Assembly: GCA_021029095.1 (NCBI GenBank)
Contig: JAJOHG010000039.1
Span: forward strand, 124,001 to 188,000
Origin: Phellopilus nigrolimitatus
Taxonomy: Eukaryota > Basidiomycota > Agaricomycetes > Hymenochaetales > Hymenochaetaceae
Length of the DNA stretch: 64,000 nt
Direction: 5' to 3'
Part shown: piece by piece, positions 21,917 through 34,079 of the stretch
How positions within the stretch are numbered: the first letter of the stretch is position 1
Layout: the number at the start of each line of letters is the position of its first letter
The notes under the pieces: generated by a model
Databases searched by the model: none
Told to the model about the DNA's origin: nothing
The model's input: only the letters and a program-made list of their open reading frames with translations
Program-made: the position numbers and the translations under genes

Positions 21917-24900
21917 TAAGAAAGGAAGAACAAAAATGCGCGATTGGAGAGTTGGCTAGTTGCCCCGTTGGCGAGCTGCGTTACATCGTCGTTTTCCGAT
22001 TCCTAAACTGTAATTTATAAAGTCAGACCCACATCATGATCTGCACTATTTGTGGTACCGACCATCATGGGCTGGGCTGGGCCACGACTCAGTCTGCAAT
22101 TAGAGTGTTAAGTCTAAATACACAGAGCACGGCGGCGCAGAGCGATGGATGCGGCTCGGCGCGCCCTCATATGTACGCATACATACATGCATGCATATTG
22201 AGCTCGGTCTGGCGCCAAGTCCGCTTCCACCACCGTCGGCCGCCGAAGCGCGACTCCAGAGCGCCGGGTTCTTCCATCCATCCATCTCGCGAACCGCCCG
22301 CGCGTCGGAACCGCAGCGCGCATCGTTTGGTGCGAATATGGGCATATGAGCAGCGCGCGCTGCACCGCACCGCGCACAAACGCACGATCTGGAGCCTGAG
22401 GTGCGGCGGGCCGCGGGTGTCTCCGATTTCGCGGTCCGCACCTGAGACAGGAGCGCGCGCGTTTTTGGCGTTTAGGCGCAGGAGCCGGGAGAGAAGAGAA
22501 CAAGAACAGAGCTGAGGATAGAGTTGGCGCACCAAGCTTGGGTGCCGGCGCTGGTGCGCCCGCGGCGTGGGCAGAAACTACGCTACGGATCTGGCGTGCG
22601 GCGGCGCGTATTTTGTGTTTGTGCGAGCCATGGGACGTGCGGGTGCCGCAAGAGAAGCAGAGAAGTTAGAGTTGAGGATAAACTCGTTTCGTACCGAGCG
22701 TGAGGGCCCGGAGCTGGTGCGCCCGGGTCGAGCGAGGTTGTCGAACGTGCGGCGAGGCGAGGCTGCGTATGTTCTGTATTCGCGACTTCCCTTCCTTGAC
22801 ATGAGACAAGGCCTCTTCTCTCTGAGTCTATCCTCGACTATTCCTACCTGGCGCGAGATTATACTGCGCATTTCTTCCAGCCGCGAAGCCAGCGAACGCA
22901 TATATTCTCGAGCCACATACGTATTACCATCGCGTCCAGCCAGCTCAGCCAGAACGTACTCGGAGCTGCCAACTCTCCTACTCGGGTTCACCAGACACAC
23001 GCATCACAAAACCCGTCAATCCTCAAAGACGCTGCCAGGTTCCGCCGGCTCCAAAGAAGAAAGTAAATCTCTTACACCCATCCTTCCTTTCTTCCAAGTA
23101 CGAAGACGAACAAGACGCTCGCCAACCGACGCTTCTCCCAACGATCCGCTCTCGCCTTCCCTACCGCGCACACAAAGTTCCCAGGCGCGCACGATCACCG
23201 TTCGGCGTGACAACAGGTATTGATACATCGCGGGGCGATCGCGCAGGGAAGTGTGTAGGCCATAGTCGCACGCCCACTGTCCGCTTCCCGCGTCCACACT
23301 CAGTTTCCGCTATTTTAGGCCGTCGCGAGAGCGAACGCCCCCCTAAGTACAAAAAAAGAAAGCCAGCGATTCCATCCGTCCTTCCTTGGACAGGTTGCGT
23401 CGCATCATATGTACATGTACATGTACCGTGGCGTCGTTTCGCGGCGGCCTGCGCAGCACACTGAGCCCTGGTGCGTACGCGGATGGATGAGTTTCAGCGC
23501 GCAATCGCAGCTCCGAAGCAGCTCTACACCCGCTCCTGCGACGCATCCATCATCTTCTGCCTGCGAGATCAGAAGAATTTCCGAATGGAGAGCCACAGAT
23601 CGCGCGCTCCCCGAGGTCCCCCCCCCCCCCGTGAGCACGCATGACTCACCCCGCACCCAGTTTGAGCTCACGCGCGCGCGCGCGCGTGTGTGCGTATCCC
23701 TCGTCCTTATCGCGCGAGGCGAATATCAATATTCCCATGCGACAGCAGAACAAGGAAACACTAATACAGTAATAGGCCTATACGTACGTGGAAAAGGAAA
23801 AACGGGCGGCTGTAATGATCAACCCGAGCCAGCCACATACATACGTATGTACGTGCATTATGTGCCTCCGCTCCGCACCGTGCACAGTGCACCGTGACCC
23901 ACAGCACCGCGTCATCTCGAATAACCCCGCGTCCCATGGGCAGCCACGCCCCGCCCACAATCAATCCACGCCAATATCGCGCTCGCATCTCTGGTCCCCG
24001 GGTTATCTATTTCTGCTCCTCAGGACTCCTCATCGCACCCGGGCCTTCCTGATCGCCCTGCAGCCAGCGCCAAGAGCTTTTCCCCCGCGTGGCCGAAATG
24101 GCCTCCAATTGTACGTGTACATGTACATGTACGCTCTTCCGAGCTTATAGTCACTCGCCTCAGCGCGTCTGGCGTTGTTCGTCTCGGACGCGCACGGCCG
24201 CAGGCGCAGACGCAAACTCAATTGTGCGCCCCGCCGCCCTCCGCCCGCTGCCCGATCCTCGATCCGCGATAGCGCCGGGGACCGATACATATGTACGCAA
24301 ATGTCCTCGACGCGGGCGCACCCGCCGCTGCCCTCGCACGCAGCCTCCTGTCTGAAGCGACACTTGTGCGGGATGCAGGTCCGCCGCGGCGCGCGAGATC
24401 GCTACCGTACGCTCGGGGCGCACCAGCCCCGGCTCGGAACGATAAGTCTATCTATCGGTAGCCTTATGTATCTCATGGTTACGGATAACAGCTTTTTAGT
24501 GCCGCCTCCTGTGTCTCAAGTATCTAGTGCGATACGTAAGCCTGCCGCAGTCTTTCGAATCGCGACGCGCCGAGCCCGTGTTTCGTACGGATCCAAAGCG
24601 ACGCAGAGGGCGGCGAACACGGCGCAGCGGCAAATCTGTCCCAAGACGGAGCGAAATCTGTCATTTGTCCCGACTCGTGCACAACGCAGGAGAACCGGCG
24701 GCGCGCTGCGAAACCTGTGGCTTGGGGGCGCGTCGTCGATCCACAAGGTCGGGCGCGAAGTTACTTAGCGTCGATCGACGACTGGAAGTCGCGGAAGAAC
24801 CGCTGTAAACATGTACTGTTATATCATGGACGGGAGCAGGAGAAACGATGCGACATGATAGGACATGATATTCGTTGTACGCGATTTCAGGACTCGAAAC

Positions 24901-27900
24901 AAAAACCGGCGAAGCATCCTAAAAAATATGTGGCTTGGAGTCGATCCACATGTACATGTACAATCGATATCGACTCGAAGTCGACGGACCGCTAAGAAAC
25001 GATGAAGTCATCGACGAGACTCGTACGCGAGCGCTGGTAAATTTACGTGTTTATTCGACTGCCGAGAATCGTGCTTCAAATCAAATGAAGGAAAACAAAG
25101 AGAGAGTGCCGAATATCTGCTTCCGAGTTGGCTGACGAGAGCTTGACGTGTGCACCGAGTCATTGGTGAGAGGCGAAAATCTGCCTAGGCCTTTTGTTTG
25201 CAACTTTATCGAGTCCACTGTGGGGAAAAGACATCAAAAATTTGAAGAGCGCGTGAAATGGACGTTCGTGTCTGATAGAGTAAAATCCCATCACGCCGCC
25301 CCCGCGTGGCGCTGCCGCAATGCAAGCGGTGCCCAGATCTCCTTATCGGGGGGTGTCAACGTCATTGGTGAGATGTCCAGATGCTGATTGCGCGGGGTGC
25401 CAACGCCAATCCGATTAGCCTTCCTTATCAGGCGCGTGGACCCTGAATCTGGGCACCCGGATCTCACAATATTTGAAACTCCCACATTTGTCTTCTTCAG
25501 GGTTCTCTTCGCGTCTTTCGTATCGCGGCAGGTTTTCATATTGCTGTATTTTTATTTCTATTTCATTTTATTGCTCTTAATGCTCGTTATGGCCCGTGAG
25601 GCGCGTGTACAAATCCGTCGCTGAACTCTCTCCCTTTCCTCTCCCTGCGACGTGCACGACCAGAGCGCGTGTTGCCCTCCCGACCCGTCGACCCCGCCCC
25701 CCGACGTTCGCGACACGAACGAGACAGCGGCGCATCCCACGACCCTCGTTTGCAGCGCAGCAGCCTGCGCCTGAACTCGCCCCCGTGCCCCCGTACGCAG
25801 CTCGTGCGCGTTCTCAGCGACGACGGACTAGCTCGCTCGGCACCCAGTGCTTCACAGTAAGCACCGTATCTCCTGTGATCAGAGCACAGTGTGGCTGCTT
25901 ATCGGACGCTTGACGGGCAGCTTCACACCGCCTCACCTTCGTTCAAGTCTGCGCCCGTGGCTCCCCGGCACTAGCTCTCTCTAGACCAATCGAACCCCGC
26001 GCTCAAGATGGACTACGACCGTTATGACGCCTTTCTGCACCATATCTTCAAGCAGACGCAGGGTGACGCGTGGTTCCGCCCCTCAGAGGACAACCTCTCC
26101 GCAGGTGTAGCGTTGCGCATCGACCAGGGTGAGTCTTGTTCTCCGGTTTATTTTTTTCTCATACTTGCCCCTGTTGTCCCCTTCGCTTCTGAGTTCTGTG
26201 CCTCGCATATTCATTCTCCTGTCTGTTCTGCCTTCTCCCGTTTTCTTCTTGCTATACTCTTCAAAACTATCTGGGTACTTCGACGGCCTCTGTCCCTCCA
26301 AAAGCGTCGCATCATCTCGGCCATGCACGCTCAGCGCCGCTAATATCGCAGCCAAGCTTCGCGTTACCATCACATACTCGCCGGTCCTTCTATGCTCATG
26401 AAGTTCCTGACTTCATTCATCCGAAATTGCTTGCTGATATCCCAATAACTCGCCTTCCTTCTTGTTGCTCATTTTTTCTCCGTGGCTGAGCCGAACGCAT
26501 TGGGCGTTGTTACTGAGTGTTGTTCTTGATTGGTATTCTATTCGGAAACGAGCAATCTCTAAAGCGGCCGTAGTAACTCCTATGGGCCGTAGAGAGGCTT
26601 TGATGTGCCGCAAACTTGAGGATTTCCAGTCGCTATAGATTTCTATCTTCAGACGTTTCTCGTTAGATTTATAATTTATCCTGTTTTTTCTTTTATCCTC
26701 CCCCGTTTCTAATTCTCCAAAAGTCCATCCTTTACTTGATGTTTGCTCGAAAACACAAACAGCATATACTGACTATTGTTCACACGCGCCCACAGGAAAA
26801 TTCCGCGTTTTCCCATACGAGAATCTCGAGCTCGAGCCGTTCGAGACTGCCGTCGCCGCGCTCAACCCCGTCGTCGCCGTCAAGGTGCGCAGCGCCGCGG
26901 CGCATGCGGCGCTCGGGGATACGTGAGTGCCTCCCTTTTTTTTATTCAAGAAACTTTGAGATTGAAACAATCTTTGTCGGTATTTAGAGGTCCGGAAGAC
27001 CGGAGCATCTACGTCGACGTGAACACCCGCATCCAGATCCTGGATACAATGCTCATGCTCCCACACGCGGACAAAGAGCAGTGCGCCGCGTTCATCGTGC
27101 GTATCAGTCCTCCAGCCCCCTCTTATTTTCTTTTTCTCACGATTCGTTTTAAATCAAACAGCGCGACGAGCGCGTGATGGTCATCTGGTCGGACGACCTC
27201 GACACGATCATCCCGACGTGTCGCGACTTCGAGGACCGGCTCATCAAGCTCCTCTGGCGCTCGCGCCCCGCGCCGCTCTCCACGCTCTCCTCCGCGGGCG
27301 CGTCCTACCCAGGCTCGCTCGCGGGCTCCGCAAGCGGGCACACGAGCGAAATCGGCGCGGGCCTGCTGGACGACGCGAGCGCGAGCGGTATGCGCACGCG
27401 CGCGCGCGACAGCCGCACGAGCAGCAGCCGGCCGGGGACGGGCTCGAACCTCGGCCCGAACTCGGCGGCGAACTCGAACAACGGCGCGCACGACCTCGAG
27501 AAGGGCGGGCGGCTCGGCGCCGGCGGCGGGGACGACGGCGACGACGACTCGGCGGACGAGCTGGACGAGAAGGCCGACGCCGGGAAGGGCGGCTCGTGCT
27601 TCGGGCGGCGCGCCAAGCGAGGCGGGACCCCTGCGCAGAAGAGACGACGAGAGCGCGCGAGGGAGCGCAGGCGCGTGCAGGAGCGCGGGGTGCGGCTGAT
27701 CGCGCCGGTTTATAATGGAATTGCGGCGGCGTTGGCGTTATGTGAGTGAATCTGCGGCTATGATGCGCTTGTATCGCGGCTTAACTTTCATTGTAATCTT
27801 TTTCGCTCTAGACTTCATGGCTGCCGGAGTGAACATCCTCATCCAGGAGTGGGCGCTCGACAACAGCTTTATCCGCTTCGCTCTCTGTGCGGTCATCCCG

Positions 27901-28462
27901 CTTCTGTTTTCGGTCTCGCTGGTAATGTTCTTCCTTTCTTTCAATTTTTGTGTTTTGGGCTCTGACCTGAATATTTCTGCGTCGTAGTTCTTCTGTCTCC
28001 AAATCGTGCAGAACTGCTCGTTTGCGTGCGTCTGTTTAATTTATTATCTTTTATCCATTCTGACTTCGTTGGTACAGTGTGGGACCCATCGCGCAGTACC
28101 ACGAGAACTCGAAGTACTACTCCGCGATCGCACCGCTCCCGAACAAACAGGTCGACAACCATCTCCCACACGTAACGATTCAGATGCCGGTGTACAAAGA
28201 GAGCCTCGAGAAAGTGCTGGCACCGTCCATCGAGTCGATCAAGAAGGCGATGCAGACGTACGCACGGCAGGGTGGGACGTCGACGATCTTCGTCAACGAC
28301 GACGGCCTGCAGCTGCTCCCGCCGGGCGACCGCGACGCGCGCCTCGCGTTCTACGCGAACCACGGCATCGGCTGGGTCGCGCGCCCAAAGCACGAGGACA
28401 CGCCCGGCGGGTTCAAGCGCGCGGGCCGCTTCAAGAAGGCGAGCAACATGAACTACGGCCTG
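21910..28462 (+). repeat. Left arm of a segmental duplication containing a glycosyltransferase gene
   Basis: This arm matches 34080-39374 in three blocks. Block A is direct (21910-22722 versus 34080-34925). Block B is inverted (23213-24424 versus 34916-36013). Block C is direct (24929-28462 versus 36018-39374). Coordinates are read by eye and are good to about 10 bp. Segments 22723-23212 and 24425-24928 exist only in this arm. Block C holds the gene body up to codon ...NYGLK and shows only scattered substitutions and small indels, so the duplication is recent relative to the rest of the window. Confidence 0.85.
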
Positions 28463-28504
28463 AAGCAGAGGAAGACGAGCAGCTTCGAGCGCGGTGGGAG
28501 GTAG
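26008..28504 (+). pseudogene. Truncated copy of the family 2 glycosyltransferase gene
   Basis: Exons match those of the copy at 37088: MDYDRYDAFLHHIFKQT (26008-26128), a long first intron, then KFRVFPYENLELEPFE, the exon with VDVNTRIQILDTMLMLPHAD, and VMVIWSDDLDTIIPTCRDFE with a long Gly/Asp/Arg-rich linker. Membrane segments follow (FMAAGVNILIQEW, CAVIPLLFSVSL), then the start of the GT2 domain (HVTIQMPVYKESLEKVL, IFVNDDGLQLL). Similarity stops after SNMNYGLK at 28462; the frame runs 13 codons into unrelated DNA and stops at 28504. What remains has the first donor-binding aspartates but lacks the DSD, SEDFD and RW motifs and all C-terminal membrane helices. It cannot be an active transferase, although promoter, start and splice sites look intact and it could be transcribed. 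Confidence 0.85.
26219..26408 (+). other. 190-bp length difference in the first intron of the truncated copy
   Basis: The first intron is about 665 bp here and about 470 bp in the other copy. The difference is one block of 190 bp between ATTCATTCTC and GACTTCATTCAT, which are directly joined in copy 2. It carries no splice signals that I could place in a new exon. Confidence 0.7.
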
Positions 28505-28524
28505 TCGGTAGATAGTCTCGATGT

Positions 28525-28650
28525 ACATAGTCATGAAAATATAGTTTTCCCTGAACAAAAGTGGAAGCACATAGTCATGAAAACATATCTTTTCCCTTAA
28601 AAAGTGGAAGCACATAGCCATGAAAACAGACCTTTTCCCTTAAAAAGTGG
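28525..28650 (+). repeat. Tandem repeat, three units of 39-44 bp
   Basis: Three imperfect units start at 28525, 28569 and 28612. Each begins ACATAG.CATGAAAA, continues with a TTTTCCCT core and ends AAAAGTGG. The array begins about 60 bp after the break of the truncated glycosyltransferase copy. Confidence 0.85.
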
Positions 28651-28914
28651 TCGAAAAGCATCGGATTCCCCCTTTGAGCAAGCGAAATGCCTGAATTTTG
28701 GCTATGATTTTAACTTTTTTCTAGGGCTACGCTATACATGACGCGACGGGACCTGTCCCCTCAAGAACAGGCCCGCCGCGCGAGCCACTCTGCCGGCTTA
28801 CGGCCTAAGCAGAGATTCTACGTAGTTCTAGACACCCCGGCTGTCCGTAGACATAAGCGCGGGAAATAATGCCAAAGAAACGATTGGGGAAAGATGGTGA
28901 AATTCAACGCCCCG
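28651..28914. other. Short unassigned stretch
   Basis: About 260 bp with no gene or repeat that I can recognise, lying between the tandem repeat and the degenerate minus-strand region. Confidence 0.3.
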
Positions 28915-30489
28915 CTATTCCCTTTGCCTTTCCTTCCAACCTGCCGTCGACCTCGAGATGGGGGGAGAAAGAGGGAGCTGGAGTTTCAACCCGCAGACTC
29001 GCCCCTCTTTATACCGCTGAGGCTCGCCCAAGCGTCGCTTGCAGCGCGGTCTGAAATTACAGTTAGCACGCATTCGAGAAAACGGTGTTTTGTGCTTACG
29101 GCAGTCAAACGGTCGTCCCACGCGCAGAAGTCGCCCCCCGCGCGCTGGGTCAAGATGGGGGGAGAGAAAGAGAGCTGGGGGACTGAGTGCGCAGACTCGC
29201 AGCTCTTTATACCCCCCCAGCTTGCCCATTCTCACGCGCAAAGCGACGCTTGCGAGTCGCACAAAGTCGTGCCATCTGTAGAATTACAAATTAGCAAGTA
29301 TTCGAGAAAAGACGATTTAGTGCTTACCGCGAATCGCGCGAGGCCTGCATTGGCAAGATTTGCATGCCACCACGCAGACGAAGGCCGAGGCAAGGCGGAG
29401 TTGCGATCTGTAGAGTACAGTGAGCCGCGAATTCGAGAAATAGAGATTTAGTACTTACAGTGGAATGGGCGCCTCTGCATTGCGTCCTAATTTTGTGATT
29501 TTCGCTCGAAAGCGTGGAGAGCGGCCGCCAATAGAGTACGGAAGTCGGCGGAGCATCAAAGGTGATGCGCCGGCCGTGCGCGCAGTCTCGAGGACTGGAT
29601 TCGACTGCAAACAAGTCAGATCAGGTATATTTCTCAATAGAACGCAATCGCGTACCTGCGTGTCCGAAATGACGCTCGCCCGCGTCATTTCTATCGTGTC
29701 GGCGCATTTCTAGTCCCCGTCGGCCGTCACGTGTGCAAAGTGTGCGCGAAGCGAATCACGGTCGGTGCGACGGGCTGAGACACGCAGGTAAGCAAAGGAG
29801 ATATAAAGATGAAAAGAAGCAACTTACCGGTCGAGCGTCAAGCGCGCGATGATGGGTCGCACGGAGACGCCGCTCGGCGGACGGCGATACATATATACAA
29901 CGTCGTCGCGTCGCATGCACCGCGGCGAGTGCGTATATATTGAACCGTGTCACTACAAAACGCAAGGAAGGTCAGCCAATGTAGGTGCGGAGAATAAGTA
30001 ATAGTATACATACCTTTTTGCACCTTGCCCTCGCTATCTTTCACGCCCCTTACGGTTTCAATATCAAGGCGGAACCAAGTCCAGTTTGACGACGATGGAG
30101 TACGCGCGCAGCGCACGGCGACAGCTGCAAGAAGATCAAACCATATATTAGTATAAATTAGACTTAATGGTTAATAGAGAAACTTACTATCGCACTCGCG
30201 CCGCTCGTCCGGCTTCGATACATATATACATTGCCCTGCACTCGATTTTGATGGATTCGCACTCCAGTACATTCGCGGACGCAGCCGCGTCGATGTTGAG
30301 CTCGGTCTGCGCTGTCGCGCCCTCGGCGGACACGTCGTCCGTACGCTTCGCTGACGAGGTAGTCGCAGTCGAGCAGCGTATGTACGGGCGGGTGCGCCGT
30401 GTCGGTCGTGCGAATCGAGCATGAGAATATAGAATTGAAGCAAAATGAAGAGCACGGCTGCCGCACAGCGGCGGCCACGTCATCTTCAC
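28915..30489 (-). pseudogene. Degenerate intron-rich minus-strand region of unknown family
   Basis: The minus strand shows a run of plausible introns: 30178-30125, 30012-29952, 29826-29783, 29656-29605, 29458-29408, 29327-29276 and 29099-29051 (approximate for the first four). All have GTAAGY/GTATGT/GTACGC donors and TTGCAG/CTACAG-type acceptors. Exons between them can be joined, giving protein-like pieces such as NVLECESIKIEC, then RAYSIVVKLDLVPP, which hits a stop and seems to need a frame change to continue as RLDIETVRGVKDSEGKVQK. No single frame is open through all exons. The last three introns are homologous to one another and the exons between them share the words GTATAAAGAG and GCGAGTCTGCG. 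I read this as the remains of a gene with internally duplicated exons. The family is unknown. Confidence 0.3.
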
Positions 30490-30981
30490 AGTCTAGGAGT
30501 CGGTCGCCTCGCCGGCGGGCCTCGACCTGATGAAAAAAGACGATCAGCATGCGTATTTTTCTAATAAATATGAACGGACATTACATACCTTGCTGCATAA
30601 CAATCTCGCGTCATTCTCGAATCGCTCTTTAGGCTTTGACACTTGTAGAGGGGATTCGGAGTTTGCGAAGCGCAAGGAGCAAGGTGGTCATCCGCGGGCC
30701 AAGGAGCCGTGCAATAGAGCTCGGGTATTCGAGTCGAAACAGACCGTTGTGTAGCGAGGTATGGAATACGAGATGACACGACACGAAAGCGGAGGTAAAA
30801 GATCCCATTCTAGCGCGCAAATGTGATCGGCAAGGCGGAGAGCAAGCAGAGCAAACTGAATGGATGCGAGTAAATGGATAAGAGGTAATGCGTATCGACA
30901 GAGCAATGCAAGATGGGTGTATGAGAGGTGAACAAAGAGGAAGATAATGTTACGGGAGGCGCGAGACTTGCGCAGTCTGGA

Positions 30982-32072
30982 TTAGAACTTGCCAAGGTCG
31001 ACGCTCGTGCGCTTGAGCGCACAATTCGTGTTGTCCGTGCCATGCAGGCCCCCGAGCCAGATGCCCCGCGTCACGTGCAGACGCGTCCAGACGCGTCCAG
31101 AACGATGCGACATGCACAGAGGGCCGGTACGTGCGGAACACGTGGTTGTCCGGGCTGGGGTCAGCGATAAAGCGCAGGCTTGGGAAGGCCGCGTGCGCTG
31201 GAGCGACAAGAGCTGCTCGAGGAGCGCGCATGTGTCGTCGCGCTCCCTGAGGCCTTGTCGATCCCACGGATCCCGATGGATTCGACCGTTGGGTGCGTAG
31301 GCAGCAGCACATGCGGTGGGATCCAGTCAGGCGTCTGCCAGTGCCATTCGGGATCTGCGTTGCAAATAAGCTCGCACAGCTTCGGACACCACTTGGCGAG
31401 CTTGGATTCCGGACGCGCGAGGTCGAGCACGTGCGAATGACTGAGCTCGAGCTGCTGCAGCAACGACCCGTGCGCATGAAAGAACAACGAGAAGCCCTGG
31501 CCCCTTAGTTAAATTCACAAAAAACGACTGAGAGATCGGGCATTCGCCAGGCAGCGAAGATCGAGAGCATGTAGTCGTCCACTTCGACTTTAAGGGAGCG
31601 CAGAACGGTGAGTTCGATTGCGGGAAAGTGGGGACGTAGCCCATATGCAGTATGATCCGGCGTGCACGACGTAATTTCGAGATATGTCAATGGCGCGTAG
31701 CCGATTGAAGAGCGCGGACATTTGGATACAAAGCGGCGTTTCGTCATAGTTTTTCCACGAAAGCCGGCGGAGGCCCCTACTGGAACGCGTACGGAGAGAG
31801 AAGATTTCCTCCGGTGTACAGCGGGATTCCTGGGGCACAAAGGTGTTTTGCTTGACAGAATGACGATCCGTGCAGATGACGAGCTGAGACGCATAGTCAA
31901 AGATGTTGCAAATGTCGATCGGCACGCAGCGGTCGAACATCGAGGTCCGATTTAAGACGATGGCTATAAAACTATTCGAAAACCAATCAGTTAATAACAA
32001 CATAAAAACATATTTATATTGCATACCTAGAGCAGATCCCGCATCCCACTGAGGCGCATTACGATGCACCAC
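30982..32072 (-). pseudogene. F-box/LRR-like protein remnant with several frameshifts
   Basis: Read on the minus strand in changing frames, the pieces line up with the large Agaricomycete family often annotated as F-box or LRR-like proteins. In order: [20 protein letters not shown] and [30 protein letters not shown] with [38 protein letters not shown] with [20 protein letters not shown] and [58 protein letters not shown]; and a C-terminal TRGIWLGGLHGTDN. At least four frame changes are needed (near 31700, 31510, 31250 and 31100) without splice sites to explain them. The N-terminal F-box itself is not visible. Most likely a decayed gene; in a raw long-read assembly indel errors would look the same. 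Confidence 0.55.
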
Positions 32073-33648
32073 ACAGCTTCCCGGTCAAGCTTCCTTGATG
32101 GCCGACATGGTTTGCTCACGAGATTGGATGTCGGTGAGCAGGGATTTGAGTAAAAGGGAAAGCGCCCAATCTTGCAGCATGACGTTTTGCGACGTTCATC
32201 AAGACCTTTCGAAAAAATAAGTTAGTGAGAATAGATCAAGAATCCAGCAAAGTAAAAAGACATACCTGAACAGAAGATAGTCAGTCACTGTGTGCACACG
32301 CATCTCGAGTGCGTGACATGGTGACTGAACGACTGGTAGACGATCACGATCGACTCGACACATCACACATCAACGACATTGACAACGACGGGCAGCAAGA
32401 CAAGATGGGAGAAACTGCGCTTCATCTCTATACCATCCTGCTTTATACCTGGCTGGCTTTGCTGTTGTGTCCGCTTCTACGCTGGGCTAGATCTCGGCAG
32501 CTTTTCTTGGGATTGTCTTGTTGCCGGTTTCTGCTACGCGGTGCAGCCTGGACTCATCTTCTCTCTGGTAGATAAAATTGCTTTGTTACGCGTGAATATT
32601 GCATGCTTGCCGAGGTCTTCTGTTGCTTGTCTTCCCTGTACACATCCTCTCTGATCAGTCCACTCTGGAATCTTTTCTTGCCGGTCATTTCAACTCATTG
32701 CTTCTTTTATCTGAGTCTTATTCCCTTGCACCACATAGTCATAGTTTTGAGCCAAGAAGCTTCAATGAGAATATTTGAGATAACTGAGCCTAAGACCTGA
32801 GACCTAAAGTTGAGGTTTACTCTGAAATGCCAGCTTTTGACAGGCTAAGGGGGTGATTTTGAGGTGGAAGCTGGTGCTTCGAAAGAAGCCATCGCTTAGT
32901 GAGCTGCATTTTGTGCCCACCGTTGCCGAATTCCCTAGCGACACTTGTCTGCACTTCTGCCTCCGGGCCGCGGATGACACGAGTACATTAGTAACACACG
33001 CGGCAACTTGGTACAACACAAAGCAACAGGGAAAATACATATAAGGCAGCCTCAAAGTGCTGCTTTTCCCGCATCCCCTCCTTGCACGCGTTCAAGCCGC
33101 CGACTGTGCTGGTGTGCTTTTTTTGTATGGCTCGTTTTGTCCTCTATCCGCGCAAACCCTTCCCTTCTGTGCACGCAGACCCAGGGGGCACCCGGGGGCC
33201 CCCATAAGTGGTCGTGCGCAGATGAAAATCTTTGTTAGTAGCATAGTACCTTAGTAGCCTGACCGTAACAAGTAGCACATCTATCGCGAAGATGTGCGAA
33301 CGTGCAGTTGAGTGAAAGTGGGAATTGCGAAAGGATGATTTGGACAGGAACGTGGTTGGGCTTTCGAGTAGTGCATGTGCACTGGCACGTCGCATGGTGT
33401 ACCTTGTCCGTTAAGACTGGGGATCTCTCTTCTTTTTCATTTTTCGCTGCAAAACAGGTGAGTATTCCCTTTGATCTGCGCACAGGTTTCTCACTTTTCT
33501 TATTCTAGATTCCTAGTTCTTCGCTTTCAAAATGGTACGCCGCTTTGTTTACTGTTTATTCTTACTAACTTTGTATTCTAGATTTGAGGCAACACTTTTT
33601 GCTTACACGTCGTTAGTTTTACTGTACTCGTAGTTTACATTTTGTATT
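32073..33648. other. No gene identified
   Basis: About 1.6 kb. A minus-strand exon of the F-box-like remnant may reach into the first 150 bp. Around 33395-33545 the plus strand looks like the 5' end of a gene: a leader, a GTGAGT...TTCTAG intron at about 33459-33509, then AAAATGGTACGCC (an ATG directly followed by a donor). No coding exon follows, so I list no gene. Confidence 0.35.
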
Positions 33649-33697
33649 CTAGCCATTTGTGTGTGCCACCTGGCCAGTGACACACAGAAATGGCTAG
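33649..33697. repeat. 49-bp near-perfect inverted repeat
   Basis: CTAGCCATTT at 33649-33658 is the exact reverse complement of AAATGGCTAG at 33688-33697. The inner part (GTGTGTGCCAC, CTGGCCAG, TGACACACAG) continues the pairing with a few mismatches around a CTGGCCAG centre. It could fold into a long hairpin. CTAG at both ends is compatible with a miniature mobile element footprint or a simple cruciform. The DNA around it is T-rich and noncoding. Confidence 0.8.
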
Positions 33698-34079
33698 CCG
33701 TCTCTTTTTTTTTCTTTTTCTTTCTCTACTTCGTCTTTGGGATACTGGGAATGCTTGTCCGAATGTAAGTGGGTTATTATGCTTGGTGATTTTGTGCTGA
33801 CCTTTGTGATTTTAACAGATTAGCTGCTTCGGGTTCAAAAGATAAGTTTTTTTTTGTTGCTGCGTCTCATCCGTGTACTCCTTTCTGACTCGACTCATCA
33901 GATACTCGGTTCCTTTGTAGATAGTAATGCATTTGTATTTTGTAGTTGGTTTAAAATGCAATTAAATTATTTAACCTCCCTGCCTCCGAATTTTGTGATT
34001 ATAAGTTGGCTTCTATCTAATTCAAAGTAGTCAATTGAGTAGAATTAAGAATCCGACGCGCAAACCTCAAAAATGATAC
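33698..34079. other. T-rich noncoding stretch
   Basis: About 380 bp with several T runs (TCTCTTTTTTTTTCTTTTTC near 33700-33722, GTTTTTTTTTGTTG near 33848) and no open frame. It ends where the right arm of the segmental duplication begins. Confidence 0.4.

Noticed and set aside
20150..22535. Several frames of 90-160 codons on both strands
   Set aside because: Multiple overlapping frames of equal quality, no domains; typical of GC-rich noncoding DNA.
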